A DNA stretch of 64,000 nt from NCBI GenBank assembly GCA_020402745.1, contig JADBYZ010000013.1, forward strand, positions 244,863 through 308,862, read 5' to 3'. The translations under genes were made by a program, and so were the position numbers. Position 1 is the first letter of the stretch. Each line of letters starts with the position of its first letter. The notes beneath the pieces were generated by a model. The model made no database searches and was not told the origin of the DNA. It was given only the letters and a program-made list of their open reading frames with translations. This DNA comes from Phenylobacterium sp. (GTDB lineage Bacteria; Pseudomonadota; Alphaproteobacteria; Caulobacterales; Caulobacteraceae). This document shows positions 22,731 through 31,410 of this stretch, in pieces.

Positions 22731-24467
22731 ATGCGCCGAATTGCCCTTCTGAAGTCCGCCCTCGTTTCCGCCGTCGTCCTGGCCCTGGCCCTGCCGGCCC
22801 TCCCGGCCCTGGCGCGGGAGGCGCCGGCGGCGGCTTCGGCCGCCCAAGTCAAGGAGACCGGCATGGTCGCCGCCGCCCATCCCCTGGCGGTGGAGGCGGG
22901 CGTCTCGGTGCTGAGGCGCGGCGGCTCGGCGATGGACGCCGCCGTGGCGGTGCAGGCGGCCCTGGGCCTGGTGGAGCCGCAGAGCTCGGGCATCGGCGGC
23001 GGCGCCTTCATCACCTACTACGATGCCAAGACCCGCAAGGTGACCGCCTACAATGGCCGCGAGACGGCCCCTTCCGGCGCCTCGCCCGACATGTTCCTGG
23101 GCCCCGACGGTAAGCCCCTGTCCTTTGTCGACGCGGTGACCAGCGGCCGGTCCACAGGCGTGCCCGGGGCCGTGGCCATGCTGCACATGGCCCAGAAGGC
23201 CCATGGGCGCCTGGCCTGGAAGGACCTCTTCACCGAGGCCGAGGCCCTGGCCGACCAGGGCTTCGCCGTCACCCCGCGCCTGGCCGCCCTGGCCGCCCGG
23301 TCCGTCGCCTGGGGGCGCCAGCCCGACGCCACAGCCTATTTCACCAAGCCCGACGGCCAGGTGATCCAGGCCGGCGACATCCTGAAGAACCCGGCCTACG
23401 CCGCCACCCTGCGCAAGATCGCCGCCGAGGGCCCCGCCGCCCTGCTGGAGGGCGAGATCGCCGAGGCCATCGTCCGCCGCACCACCGAAGGCCCCCTGCC
23501 CGGGACCCTGACCCTCGCCGATCTGAAGGCCTACAAGCCCAAGGTCTCCGAGCCGGTCTGCCGCCCCTATCGCGTCTATGTGGTCTGCGTCCCGCCGGCG
23601 CCCTCGGGCGGCCCGGCCGTGCTGATGGGCCTGGGCATCCTGGCCAACACCGACATCGCCGCCCATGGCCCGGATACGGTTGAGGGCTGGTACCTCTTCT
23701 CCCAGGCCAGCCGGCTGATGTACGCCGACCGCGACCGCTATTTCGGTGACCCGGACTTTGTCGACGTGCCGGTGCAGGGCCTTTTGGACCCCGCCTACCT
23801 CAAGGCCCGGGCGGCCCTGATCCCGCCGAAGGTCGCCGGCGCGCCGCCGCCTCCCGGCAAGCCCCGCGGGGCCGGCCTTCGCGCCCCCGACGCCACCCAG
23901 GAGCCCAGCGGCACCACCCACTTCGTCATCGTCGACGGCGACGGCAATGTCGTCTCCATGACCACCACGGTGGAGAGCCTGTTCGGCTCCGGCCGGATGG
24001 TCCACGGCTTTTTCCTGAACAACCAGCTGACCGACTTCTCCTTCTCGCCCACCGAGAAGGACGGGGTTGCCGCCGCCAACGCCGTGGCGCCCGGCAAGCA
24101 GCCGCGCTCGTCCATGGCCCCAGCCGTGGTGCTGGACCGCAAGGGCCGGTTCGTGGCCGCCGTCGGCTCGCCGGGCGGCAACGCCATCCTGGCCTACAAC
24201 CTCAAGGCCCTGGTGGGCGTGCTGGACTGGAAGCTCTCCATGCAGGAGGCCGTCGTCCTGCCCAACCTCATCGCCCGGGGCCCGCCCTACCTCTCAGAGC
24301 CCAGCAGGTTTCCCCCCGGCGTGGTCGAGGGCCTGGCGGCCCGCGGCGTGGTGCTGACGGGATCCGGCGGCGCCGAGGGCTCGGGCCTGCACGGGGTGAT
24401 GGTGACGCCCCAGGGCCTGTCCGGCGGCGCCGATCCCCGCCGCGAGGGCGTGGCGCGCAAGCCCTGA
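22731..24467 (+). CDS. ggt: gamma-glutamyltranspeptidase
   Basis: A 578-residue periplasmic Ntn-hydrolase that removes the gamma-glutamyl group from glutathione and related compounds. There is a signal peptide at 1-28 (ALPALPALA). The alpha-subunit motifs are GMVAAAHPLAVEAG and NGRETAP. The autoprocessing site with nucleophile Thr395 is in EPSGTTHFVIVDGDGN, followed by VSMTTTVESLFGSG. The PRSSMAPAVV region and GGNAI complete the active site. It ends seven bases from the convergent lysK. Confidence 0.95.
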   Translation: MRRIALLKSALVSAVVLALALPALPALAREAPAAASAAQVKETGMVAAAHPLAVEAGVSVLRRGGSAMDAAVAVQAALGLVEPQSSGIGGGAFITYYDAKTRKVTAYNGRETAPSGASPDMFLGPDGKPLSFVDAVTSGRSTGVPGAVAMLHMAQKAHGRLAWKDLFTEAEALADQGFAVTPRLAALAARSVAWGRQPDATAYFTKPDGQVIQAGDILKNPAYAATLRKIAAEGPAALLEGEIAEAIVRRTTEGPLPGTLTLADLKAYKPKVSEPVCRPYRVYVVCVPPAPSGGPAVLMGLGILANTDIAAHGPDTVEGWYLFSQASRLMYADRDRYFGDPDFVDVPVQGLLDPAYLKARAALIPPKVAGAPPPPGKPRGAGLRAPDATQEPSGTTHFVIVDGDGNVVSMTTTVESLFGSGRMVHGFFLNNQLTDFSFSPTEKDGVAAANAVAPGKQPRSSMAPAVVLDRKGRFVAAVGSPGGNAILAYNLKALVGVLDWKLSMQEAVVLPNLIARGPPYLSEPSRFPPGVVEGLAARGVVLTGSGGAEGSGLHGVMVTPQGLSGGADPRREGVARKP

Positions 24468-24474
24468 GCCTTTG

Positions 24475-26169
24475 TCAGGAGGCGAGCTCGCCCTTCAGCG
24501 CGCGCTCGATCAGGTCCACCGTCCGGTCGAGGCCGAAGATGGCCGCGAAGGAGCCGAAGCGCGGGCCCTGGCTCTGGCCCAGCAGCACCTCGTAGAGGGC
24601 GCTGAACCACAGGCGCAGCGGCTCAAAGCCCGCCGCCTTGCCCGCCTCATAGACCTCAGCCTGGATAAGCTCGGCGTCCTGGCAGCCGGCGGGCAGGGCC
24701 CTCAGCCGGGCGGCCAGGTCGGCCATGGCGGCGCGCTCGCGGTCATCCGGCGCGCGGAACCGCTTCGAGGGCTTCACGAAGTCCTCGTAGTAATGGATCG
24801 CATAGTCGGCGAGGCGGTCCAGCAGGGGCTGGCTGGCGGCGTCGGCGCCGGGCATGTAGCGGGCGATGAAGCCCCACAGGATCTCCTTGGTCGAGGCGTC
24901 GGCCGCCGACACCAGGTTCAGGAGCAGGGAGAAGGACAGGGGCGAGCCCGACGCCGGCGGCGCGCCGGTGTGGACGTGCCAGGCCGGGTTGTCGATGGCT
25001 GGCGCATTGGCCTCGGCGCTGACCCGGTTGTAGGCGTCCAGCTGCTGCAGGTACTCGTCCGTCGCCTTGGGAATGACGTCGAAATAGAGCCGCTTGGCCG
25101 ACTTGGGCGACTGGTACATGTAGTAGGCGAGGCTCTCGGGCGCGCCGTAGCGCAGCCACTCCTCCATGGTCAGGCCATTGCCCTTGGACTTGGAGATCTT
25201 CTGGTTGTTCTCGTCCATGAAGAGCTCGTAGTGGAAGGCCTCGGGGGGCTCGCCGCCGAGGATCTTCGCCACCTTGTTGGACACCCGGACCGAATCCACC
25301 AGGTCCTTGCCGGACATCTCGTAGTCGACTCCCAGGGCCACCCAGCGGGCCGCCCAGTCCGGCCGCCACTGCAGCTTCACATGACCGCCGGTGACGGGGG
25401 TCTCGGTCAGGGTCCCGTCCTCGTCCCGGAAGACGATGGTCCCGGCCCCGACATTCCGCTCCAGGGTGGGAACCTGCAGGACCCGGCCGCTCTTGGGGCT
25501 GATGGGCAGGAAGGGCGAATAGGTGGCCCGACGCTCCTCGCCCAGGGTGGGCAGCATGACCCCCTGGATGGCGTCGAAGCGCTCCAGCACCCGCCGGAGT
25601 ACGGCGTCCAGTTCGCCGGACCGGTAGGTCTCGGTGGAGGACTTGAAGTCGTAGTCGAAGCCGAAGCCGTCGAGGAAGGCGCGCAGCCGGGCGTTGTTGT
25701 GGGCGCCGAAACTCTCGTAGAGGCCGAAGGGGTCGCGGACGCGGGTCACCGGCTTGTCGCGGTCCAGCTCCAGCGCCTCGCGGTTGGGGACGTTGTCGGG
25801 GATCTTCCGGAAGCCGTCCATGTCGTCGGAGAAGACGATCAGCCGGGTGGGGATGGCGTCGCCGGTCAGGGCGCGGAAGGCGGTGCGCACCATGGTCGGC
25901 CGGGCGGCCTCGCCGAAGGTGCCCATGTGCGGCAGGCCAGAGGCGCCGTAGCCGCACTGGAAGATGACCGGGGCGTGCAGGGCGGGCAGGGCGACGACGG
26001 CCTCGTCCGGGCGGCCCTGGGCGAACAGGGCGGCGGCGAGGTCGCGGCCAGCGTCGTCGAGGCGCAGGCGCAGGATGCGGTCCAGCAGGAGGCGGGCCTG
26101 CTCGAAGGGCCAGGAGCGGGCCTCGCGGGCGGGGGTGACGAGCCGGGAGAGGTCGGTGTGGGCGGACAT
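24475..26169 (-). CDS. lysK: lysyl-tRNA synthetase, class I
   Basis: A 564-residue class I LysRS, the archaeal-type enzyme used in place of class II LysS by many alphaproteobacteria. The HIGH-like motif GASGLPHMGT is at 75-84 and the KMSKS motif KISKSKGN near 322. The start is MSAHTDLSRLVTPA. Conserved internal blocks include DDMDGFRKIPDNVP and DYEMSGKDLVDS. It attaches lysine to tRNA-Lys. It converges on ggt and is divergent from the PhnD-type gene. Confidence 0.95.
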   Translation of the reverse strand: MSAHTDLSRLVTPAREARSWPFEQARLLLDRILRLRLDDAGRDLAAALFAQGRPDEAVVALPALHAPVIFQCGYGASGLPHMGTFGEAARPTMVRTAFRALTGDAIPTRLIVFSDDMDGFRKIPDNVPNREALELDRDKPVTRVRDPFGLYESFGAHNNARLRAFLDGFGFDYDFKSSTETYRSGELDAVLRRVLERFDAIQGVMLPTLGEERRATYSPFLPISPKSGRVLQVPTLERNVGAGTIVFRDEDGTLTETPVTGGHVKLQWRPDWAARWVALGVDYEMSGKDLVDSVRVSNKVAKILGGEPPEAFHYELFMDENNQKISKSKGNGLTMEEWLRYGAPESLAYYMYQSPKSAKRLYFDVIPKATDEYLQQLDAYNRVSAEANAPAIDNPAWHVHTGAPPASGSPLSFSLLLNLVSAADASTKEILWGFIARYMPGADAASQPLLDRLADYAIHYYEDFVKPSKRFRAPDDRERAAMADLAARLRALPAGCQDAELIQAEVYEAGKAAGFEPLRLWFSALYEVLLGQSQGPRFGSFAAIFGLDRTVDLIERALKGELAS

Positions 26170-26299
26170 GAGGGGGCGTTAGCCTTCCTTGGCGGCCGCC
26201 TCAAGCCCGCACGGCGCCGGGGTCTCTTGCGGACCCCGCCGAAACCGTCATGAAGTCGGCGCACAAGTGGGGCGTTCGCCCCCGGCCCGGAGCGCCTCC

Positions 26300-27304
26300 A
26301 TGACCCCCGCCCGCCTCGCCCTCCTTCTCGCCGCCGGTCTGGCCCTCGCCGCCTGCCAGCCCAGGGCGCCCGAAGGCCCGCCGCCGGGGACGATGCGCTT
26401 CTCCATCATGTCCACCGAGAACATCCAGGCCGCCCAGGGCGCCTGGACCCCCTTCCTGGCCGACATGGAGAAGGCCACGGGCCTGAAGATCGAGCCCTAC
26501 TACGGCACCAACTACACCGCCCTCATCGAGGCCATGCGCTTCAAGCAGACCGATGTGGGCTGGTTCACCAACCAGTCGGGCCTGGAGGCCGTGCGCCGGT
26601 CCGGCGGCGAGATCTTCGCCCGCACCACCAAGCCCGAGGGGCCTGACGGCTACCAGGCCCTGATCGTTGTGAAGAAGGGATCGGGCCTGACCCTGGACCG
26701 CATCCTGGCCTGCGACCAAACGCTGAACTTCGCCATGGGCGACGCCAAGTCGACCTCGGGCACCCTGGCGCCCATGACCTGGCTGTTCGGCCCGCGCAAC
26801 ATCCGCCCGGAGACCTGCTTCAAGACCGTGCGCAGCGCCAACCACGAGGCCAACCTTTTCGCCGTGTCCATGGGCCAGCTGGATGCGGCCACCAACAACT
26901 CCCAGTCCATCGCCCGCCTGGCCGACCAGAAGACCGAGGCGGCGCAGAAGGCGGTGGCCGACATCGAGGTGGTCTGGCGCTCGCCCACCCTGCCCGAAGA
27001 CCCGATGGTCTGGCGAAAGGACCTGGACCCGGCCCTGAAGGCGAAGATCCGCGACTTCATCCTGGCCTACGGGGTCGGCGACACCGACGAGGCGCGCCGG
27101 CAGAGGGCGGTGATCCGGGCGATCCAGACCGGACCCTTCAAGCCCGCCGACGACACCCACCTCCTGCCCGTGCGCGAGATGGAGGCCACCGCCGCCATGA
27201 TCGAGGCCCGCAATCGCAAGGACCCCGCCGCAGAGGCGAAGGCGAAGGCCAGCCTCGACCAGGTCCAGGCCGAGCAGAAGGCCTTGGCGGCGAAGGCGGG
27301 GTGA
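26300..27304 (+). CDS. PhnD-type phosphate/phosphonate-binding lipoprotein
   Basis: A 334-residue substrate-binding lipoprotein. The start at 26300 gives a lipoprotein signal with lipobox LAAC ([19 protein letters not shown]). The core is of the PhnD family: [60 protein letters not shown] and NNSQSIARL. In this family it captures phosphonate, phosphite or related anions for an ABC importer. No phnC or phnE gene is nearby, so the protein is an orphan here or works with permeases elsewhere. Confidence 0.85.
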   Translation: MTPARLALLLAAGLALAACQPRAPEGPPPGTMRFSIMSTENIQAAQGAWTPFLADMEKATGLKIEPYYGTNYTALIEAMRFKQTDVGWFTNQSGLEAVRRSGGEIFARTTKPEGPDGYQALIVVKKGSGLTLDRILACDQTLNFAMGDAKSTSGTLAPMTWLFGPRNIRPETCFKTVRSANHEANLFAVSMGQLDAATNNSQSIARLADQKTEAAQKAVADIEVVWRSPTLPEDPMVWRKDLDPALKAKIRDFILAYGVGDTDEARRQRAVIRAIQTGPFKPADDTHLLPVREMEATAAMIEARNRKDPAAEAKAKASLDQVQAEQKALAAKAG

Positions 27305-27326
27305 GACGGGCGAGGCCCGCCTGGGG

Positions 27327-27713
27327 TCAGGGCGCCGCGAGAATGGGCCCGGGATAGGCCAGGATCGTCCTGTCCGCGGTCAGGAGGGTCAGGCTCTCCA
27401 CCATGGCCTGGGCGACGAGGATCCGGTCAAATGGGTCCCTGTGCAGGGCTGGAAGCCCCTGAAGGGCGGCGGCGTGCGCGCCCGTGACCGGCAGTTCCTC
27501 GTAGCCAGCCTCCAGAAGACCGCGCCGGAAAACGCCGGAAGGCACATCGAAGTCCGGCCTTCCGAGGCCTGACTTGATCGCGATCTCCCAAATGCTCGCC
27601 GCGCTGAAGACCAGTCGGTTCGCGGGATCCTCGAGAAGCCTGCGGAGCCCCGCGCCCAGGTCGACGCCCCTCGCCGCCCTAAGGACGATGTGGGTGTCGA
27701 GGAGGAGGTTCAA
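27327..27713 (-). CDS. vapC: PIN-domain toxin VapC
   Basis: A 128-residue PIN-domain ribonuclease toxin. The four acidic active-site residues are Asp6 (LLLDTHIVL), Glu43 (SIWEIAIK), Asp96 (DPFDRILVAQA) and Asp114 (TADRTI). Its ATG overlaps the vapB stop codon, the usual order. The C-terminus is convergent with the PhnD-type gene. Likely target is tRNA or rRNA as for other VapC toxins, but that is only family knowledge. Confidence 0.9.
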   Translation of the reverse strand: MNLLLDTHIVLRAARGVDLGAGLRRLLEDPANRLVFSAASIWEIAIKSGLGRPDFDVPSGVFRRGLLEAGYEELPVTGAHAAALQGLPALHRDPFDRILVAQAMVESLTLLTADRTILAYPGPILAAP

Positions 27714-27949
27714 AGGTCACCCTCGAAGAGACCGGTGATCTCCTCGCGGCCAAGGTTGTCGAAGTCTTCCGGAAAGCGCAGGCCGGGAAGGAAGCCGATC
27801 CGCGACGTCGGACCCGAAGGCGCATCGACTGCAGTCACCTTCACCAGAGGCTTTCCAGCCCGTGCGATGACGAAGCCCTCGCCCCGGATCGCTTCCTCGA
27901 CCAGTCGGGAGAGGTGGGTCTTGGCCTCGTGCATGTTGACCGTCTTCAC
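27710..27949 (-). CDS. vapB: Phd/YefM-type antitoxin
   Basis: A 79-residue antitoxin beginning MKTVNMHEAKTHLSRLVEEA, the Phd/YefM N-terminal DNA-binding fold. The C-terminal tail ending GLFEGDL should wrap the PIN toxin. It is expected to bind the two palindromes just upstream (27963-27990) and repress its own operon together with VapC. Confidence 0.9.
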   Translation of the reverse strand: MKTVNMHEAKTHLSRLVEEAIRGEGFVIARAGKPLVKVTAVDAPSGPTSRIGFLPGLRFPEDFDNLGREEITGLFEGDL

Positions 27950-27962
27950 GTCGGCATCTCCG

Positions 27963-27990
27963 GACTTAGTCGGGTAGACTTAGTCTGGTA
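27963..27990 (-). promoter_or_regulatory. vapBC operator: two GACTTAGTC palindromes
   Basis: Two 14-bp units, GACTTAGTCGGGTA and GACTTAGTCTGGTA, stand head to tail. Each contains the perfect palindrome GACT-T-AGTC (27963-27971 and 27977-27985). They lie 14 nt before the vapB start codon and cover the region where the promoter should be. This fits conditional autorepression by antitoxin dimers. Confidence 0.7.
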
Positions 27991-28012
27991 TCCGCCGCCC
28001 TGCAACCGATCC

Positions 28013-28423
28013 CTAGTCTTCCGCCAGCATGAAGTGGCCGCGGAGGGCGGCGACGGGCTGGCTGCGGGCTTCCTGCCAGGCCTCGACGTGGACGTTGGCG
28101 ATGCGGCGGCCGACCTTGCGCAGCTCTGCGCGGGCATAGGTGGCCATGGCCCGCCCTGGGCGCAGGTATTCGATGGTCACGTCGATAGTCTTGTGGACCC
28201 TGGGGGTCGACTGGGTGACCGCCAGCTGAGCCAAGGCGGTCATCTCCAGGAAGGCGCCGATCACCCCGCCGTGCAGGGCCGGCAGCAGGGAGTTGCCGAT
28301 CAGGTGGGGCGAGAAGGGCAGGATGCCGGTCAGCTCGTCGCCGGCCAGCTCGGCGCGCATGCCCAGGAAGCGGATGTAGGGGACCCGGCCCAGGAAGGCC
28401 TGGAGCTGTTCCTCGGGGCTCAT
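28013..28423 (-). CDS. PaaI-like hotdog thioesterase
   Basis: A 136-residue single hotdog-fold thioesterase of the PaaI group. Family marks are ALHGGVIGAFLEMTALAQL (the HGG-E/T nucleotide-free catalytic strip) and TIDVTIEYLRPG. It should hydrolyse medium or aromatic acyl-CoA. It overlaps its upstream neighbour, a second thioesterase, by an ATGA junction, and the two may form a heteromer or have split substrate range. Confidence 0.82.
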   Translation of the reverse strand: MSPEEQLQAFLGRVPYIRFLGMRAELAGDELTGILPFSPHLIGNSLLPALHGGVIGAFLEMTALAQLAVTQSTPRVHKTIDVTIEYLRPGRAMATYARAELRKVGRRIANVHVEAWQEARSQPVAALRGHFMLAED

Positions 28424-28890
28424 GCGGCGCCTCCCGGGGCGGGGACGGGCGCCGGCGAGAGCATGAAGGCGGCTTGTGCGGTGGCGATGGGATCGGCGGG
28501 GTCGGCGTCCCAGGCGTGGGCCCGGACAAAGGCGATGGATCGGGTCAGGTGATAGCAGTGGGCCTCTACAGTGACCCCCGTCCGGGCGGCGGCGGGGCGC
28601 ATGTAGTCAATGCGCAGGTCGAGGGTGGCGGTGGGCCGCCGCTCTCCCGTGGTGGCGGTGATGGCCATGCCGCAGCAGTGGTCGAGCAGGGAGGTGACGA
28701 CGCCGGAGGCGATGACGCCGGTGTCGGGATCGCCCACCAGGTCCTCGCGCCAGGGCGCGTGCATGACCCCGCGGGCGTCGGCGGCCGAGACCATCTGGAA
28801 ACCGAGGGCGGCGGCCTGCGGGACCTCGGTCGCCATGGCGGCGGCGGCCTCAAGGTTGGGATTGGGCGGGTTGGGTTCGGGATCGCTCAT
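28420..28890 (-). CDS. second PaaI-like hotdog thioesterase
   Basis: 156 residues of the same hotdog family. The catalytic region is GVIASGVVTSLLDHCCGMAI with the basal RIDYMRPAAARTG strand. Its N-terminus contains the family helix QAAALGFQMVSAADARG. It is coupled downstream to the 28013-28423 gene and probably transcribed with gmhB 42 nt upstream on the same strand. Confidence 0.82.
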   Translation of the reverse strand: MSDPEPNPPNPNLEAAAAMATEVPQAAALGFQMVSAADARGVMHAPWREDLVGDPDTGVIASGVVTSLLDHCCGMAITATTGERRPTATLDLRIDYMRPAAARTGVTVEAHCYHLTRSIAFVRAHAWDADPADPIATAQAAFMLSPAPVPAPGGAA

Positions 28891-28932
28891 GCCTTCCGTT
28901 TGCAGCGAGGGAAGGAACGGGTCAATGCGCCG

Positions 28933-29451
28933 TCAGTCCCCGGCGACCTCGGCGGCGAGGAAGGCGGCGAGGTCGCCTCCGGAAAAGTGCAGGCTGCGCA
29001 CCCCCGCCCGCCGGCCGGCCTCCAGGTCGATCGCCTTGTCCCCCACCATGACCGAGCGGGCGGCGTCCACGGGCCAGTCGACCATGGCTTTCAGGAGCAT
29101 GCCGGGATTGGGCTTGCGGTCCGGCGGGTCGGGGTGGCGGTAGCGGTCCTCCAGGGCCTCGGGATGAAAGGGACAATGGTAGAAGGCGTCGATCCGCGCA
29201 CCCGCCGCAGCCAGGTCCTCGGCCATCCGCGCATGCAGGGCGTGGACGTCGTCCTCGGAGTAGTAGCCCCTCCCGACCCCCGACTGGTTGGTCACCACGA
29301 AGACCCACCAACCCCGGGCGTTGAAGCCGGCGACGGCCTGCCGGGCGCCGTCGATCCAGCGGAAGTCCTCCCAGCGGTGCACATAGCCGCGATCCTCGTT
29401 GAGGACGCCGTCGCGGTCGAGGAACAGGGCGGGCCGGAGAAGTCGGGTCAC
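28933..29451 (-). CDS. gmhB: D-glycero-D-manno-heptose 1,7-bisphosphate phosphatase-like HAD enzyme
   Basis: A 172-residue HAD-family phosphatase of the GmhB/HisB-N group. It starts at GTG 29451 (VTRLLRPALFLDRDG), giving the DxD catalytic motif FLDRDGVLNED. The cysteine/histidine zinc-loop region YHCPFHPEAL and the loops RKPNPGMLL and VMVGDKAIDLEAGRRAG complete the active site. It would make D-glycero-manno-heptose 1-phosphate for LPS inner core. No other heptose genes are in the window. It is the first of a three-gene minus-strand unit with the thioesterases. Confidence 0.82.
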   Translation of the reverse strand: MTRLLRPALFLDRDGVLNEDRGYVHRWEDFRWIDGARQAVAGFNARGWWVFVVTNQSGVGRGYYSEDDVHALHARMAEDLAAAGARIDAFYHCPFHPEALEDRYRHPDPPDRKPNPGMLLKAMVDWPVDAARSVMVGDKAIDLEAGRRAGVRSLHFSGGDLAAFLAAEVAGD

Positions 29452-29541
29452 GCGAGCCAGTCTAGCGGCCTTGCCGCCGTCTGGCGATTTCCCTTCTGCG
29501 CCGTCGCGCCTATGTTCGGGCGAACCCCAGCGGAGCCGCCA

Positions 29542-31353
29542 GTGACGCAAACGCCCCCGAGCCCCGTCCTTACGATCGAGGACCTGCGCATCGACTTCCA
29601 GACCCGGGACGGGTCCGTGCCGGCGGTGCGCGGAATCTCCCTTGAGGTCCGTCCCGGCGAGACCCTCGGCGTCGTGGGCGAGAGCGGGTCGGGAAAGAGC
29701 CAGACCTTCATGGCGGTCATGGGCCTGCTGGCGCCCAACGGTCGGGCGAGCGGCTCGGTGCGCTTCGAGGGACGCGAAATCCTCGGCGCCCCGAAGCGGG
29801 AGCTGAACCGCGTGCGCGGCGCGGGCATGGGGATGATCTTCCAGGACCCGCTGACCGCCCTGACCCCCCACCTGAAGATCGGCGACCAGCTGGGCGAGCC
29901 CCTGCGCCGCAGTCGCGGCCTGTCGGCGGCGGACGCCCGGGCCGAGGCCCTGCGCTGGCTGGAGCGGGTGCGGATTCCCGACGCGGCCCGGCGGCTGGAC
30001 CAGTATCCGCACGAGCTGTCCGGAGGCATGCGACAGCGGGTGATGATCGCCGGCGCCATGGCCTGCGCGCCCCGCCTCCTCATCGCCGACGAGCCCACCA
30101 CCGCCCTCGACGTCACCGTCCAGGCGGAGATCCTCGACCTGATGGAGGAGCTGACCCGGGAAAGCGGGACGGGGCTGGTGCTGATCACCCACGACATGGG
30201 CGTCGTGGCGCGGCTGGCAGACCGGGTCTGCGTGATGAAGGACGGCGCCTATGTGGAGGCTGGGTCCGCCGCAGAGGTCTTCGCCCGGCCCCAGACCGAC
30301 TATGCCCGGAAACTGCTTCAGGCCGCCCCGCGCCTGGACCGCGCCGATCGCGGCGGGCGGCCCGCCCCCGGCCCGGTCGCCCCTGAGGCGCCCCTGGCCG
30401 TCGAGGCCCGGGATGTGAAGGTCTGGTTCCCGGTGCGCCGGGGCCTGTTCGGACGGCGGGCGGACCTTCGGGCCGTGGACGGGGTCAGCCTGGAGATTCG
30501 GCAGGGCGAGACCCTGGGCGTGGTGGGCGAGAGCGGTTGCGGCAAGTCGACCCTGTCCCGGGCGGTCCTTAGGCTGATTCCCCGCACCGCCGGCGCGGTC
30601 ACCCTCCTGGGCCGCGACATCCCCGAAGCGGACCGCGAGGCCCTGCGGTCAGCGCGCCGCGACCTGCAGATCGTCTTTCAGGACCCCCTGGCCAGCCTCG
30701 ATCCGCGCATGCCTGTGGGCGATTCCATCGCCGAGCCCCTGGGAGTTTTCCAGCCCCATCTCGACCGCCGGGCCCGCGAGGCCCAGGTGCGCGCCATGAT
30801 GGACCGGGTCGGCCTGTCCGGGGACCTGATCAACCGCTATCCGCACGAGCTGTCCGGCGGCCAGAACCAGAGGGTCGGCATCGCCCGGGCCATGATCCTG
30901 AAGCCTCGGGTCGTGGTCTGCGACGAGGCGGTCTCGGCCCTCGACGTCTCGATCCGGGCCCAGATCATCGACCTGCTGATCGATCTTCAGGCCGAGTTCG
31001 GCATGGCCATGATGTTCATCAGCCACGACCTGGCCGTGGTGCGCGAGATCAGCCACAGGGTCATGGTGCTCTACATGGGCCGGGTGGTGGAGGAAGCCCC
31101 GGCGGACCGTATCTTCACGGAGGCCCGCCACCCCTACACCCGCACCCTGATCGCCTCGGCCCTCATCCCCGACCCCGGGGTCGAGCGCACGCGCCCGCGC
31201 ATCCGCCTGCACGGCGAGCCGCCCAGTCCGCTGGACCCGGACGCCGCTCTCCGCTTCCTGCCGGGTCGCCGCGGGGAGACCCCGCCCTATCGCCCGCAGC
31301 TTCTGGAGGCGGGTCCTGGCCACCGGGTCGCCGAATTCGACCCCCAGGCCTGA
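29542..31353 (+). CDS. peptide ABC transporter ATPase with two fused ATPase domains (YejF/GsiA type)
   Basis: A 603-residue protein made of two ABC ATPase domains. Domain 1 has Walker A GESGSGKS and the signature LSGGMRQR; domain 2 has GESGCGKS and LSGGQNQR. The first domain ends in the oligopeptide-type C-terminal region, and a second such tail (RPRIRLHGEPPSPLDP) follows domain 2. The GTG at 29542 with GGAG eight bases upstream is preferred, but the ATG at 29512 is possible. Fused ATPases of this type power Dpp/Opp/Yej-like peptide or microcin importers. No permease or binding protein is adjacent. Confidence 0.88.
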   Translation: MTQTPPSPVLTIEDLRIDFQTRDGSVPAVRGISLEVRPGETLGVVGESGSGKSQTFMAVMGLLAPNGRASGSVRFEGREILGAPKRELNRVRGAGMGMIFQDPLTALTPHLKIGDQLGEPLRRSRGLSAADARAEALRWLERVRIPDAARRLDQYPHELSGGMRQRVMIAGAMACAPRLLIADEPTTALDVTVQAEILDLMEELTRESGTGLVLITHDMGVVARLADRVCVMKDGAYVEAGSAAEVFARPQTDYARKLLQAAPRLDRADRGGRPAPGPVAPEAPLAVEARDVKVWFPVRRGLFGRRADLRAVDGVSLEIRQGETLGVVGESGCGKSTLSRAVLRLIPRTAGAVTLLGRDIPEADREALRSARRDLQIVFQDPLASLDPRMPVGDSIAEPLGVFQPHLDRRAREAQVRAMMDRVGLSGDLINRYPHELSGGQNQRVGIARAMILKPRVVVCDEAVSALDVSIRAQIIDLLIDLQAEFGMAMMFISHDLAVVREISHRVMVLYMGRVVEEAPADRIFTEARHPYTRTLIASALIPDPGVERTRPRIRLHGEPPSPLDPDAALRFLPGRRGETPPYRPQLLEAGPGHRVAEFDPQA

Positions 31354-31410
31354 GCTTTCCCTTTTCCAGCGGAGCGACTAGGGAAGTCCCCTGAAAGCCG
31401 CAGGTCCCCC

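Noticed and set aside
28474-29541. A long N-terminal extension of the double-ATPase ABC gene
   Set aside because: The upstream frame is antisense to the thioesterase and gmhB genes and has shadow composition; the ATPase domain starts right after the GTG at 29542.
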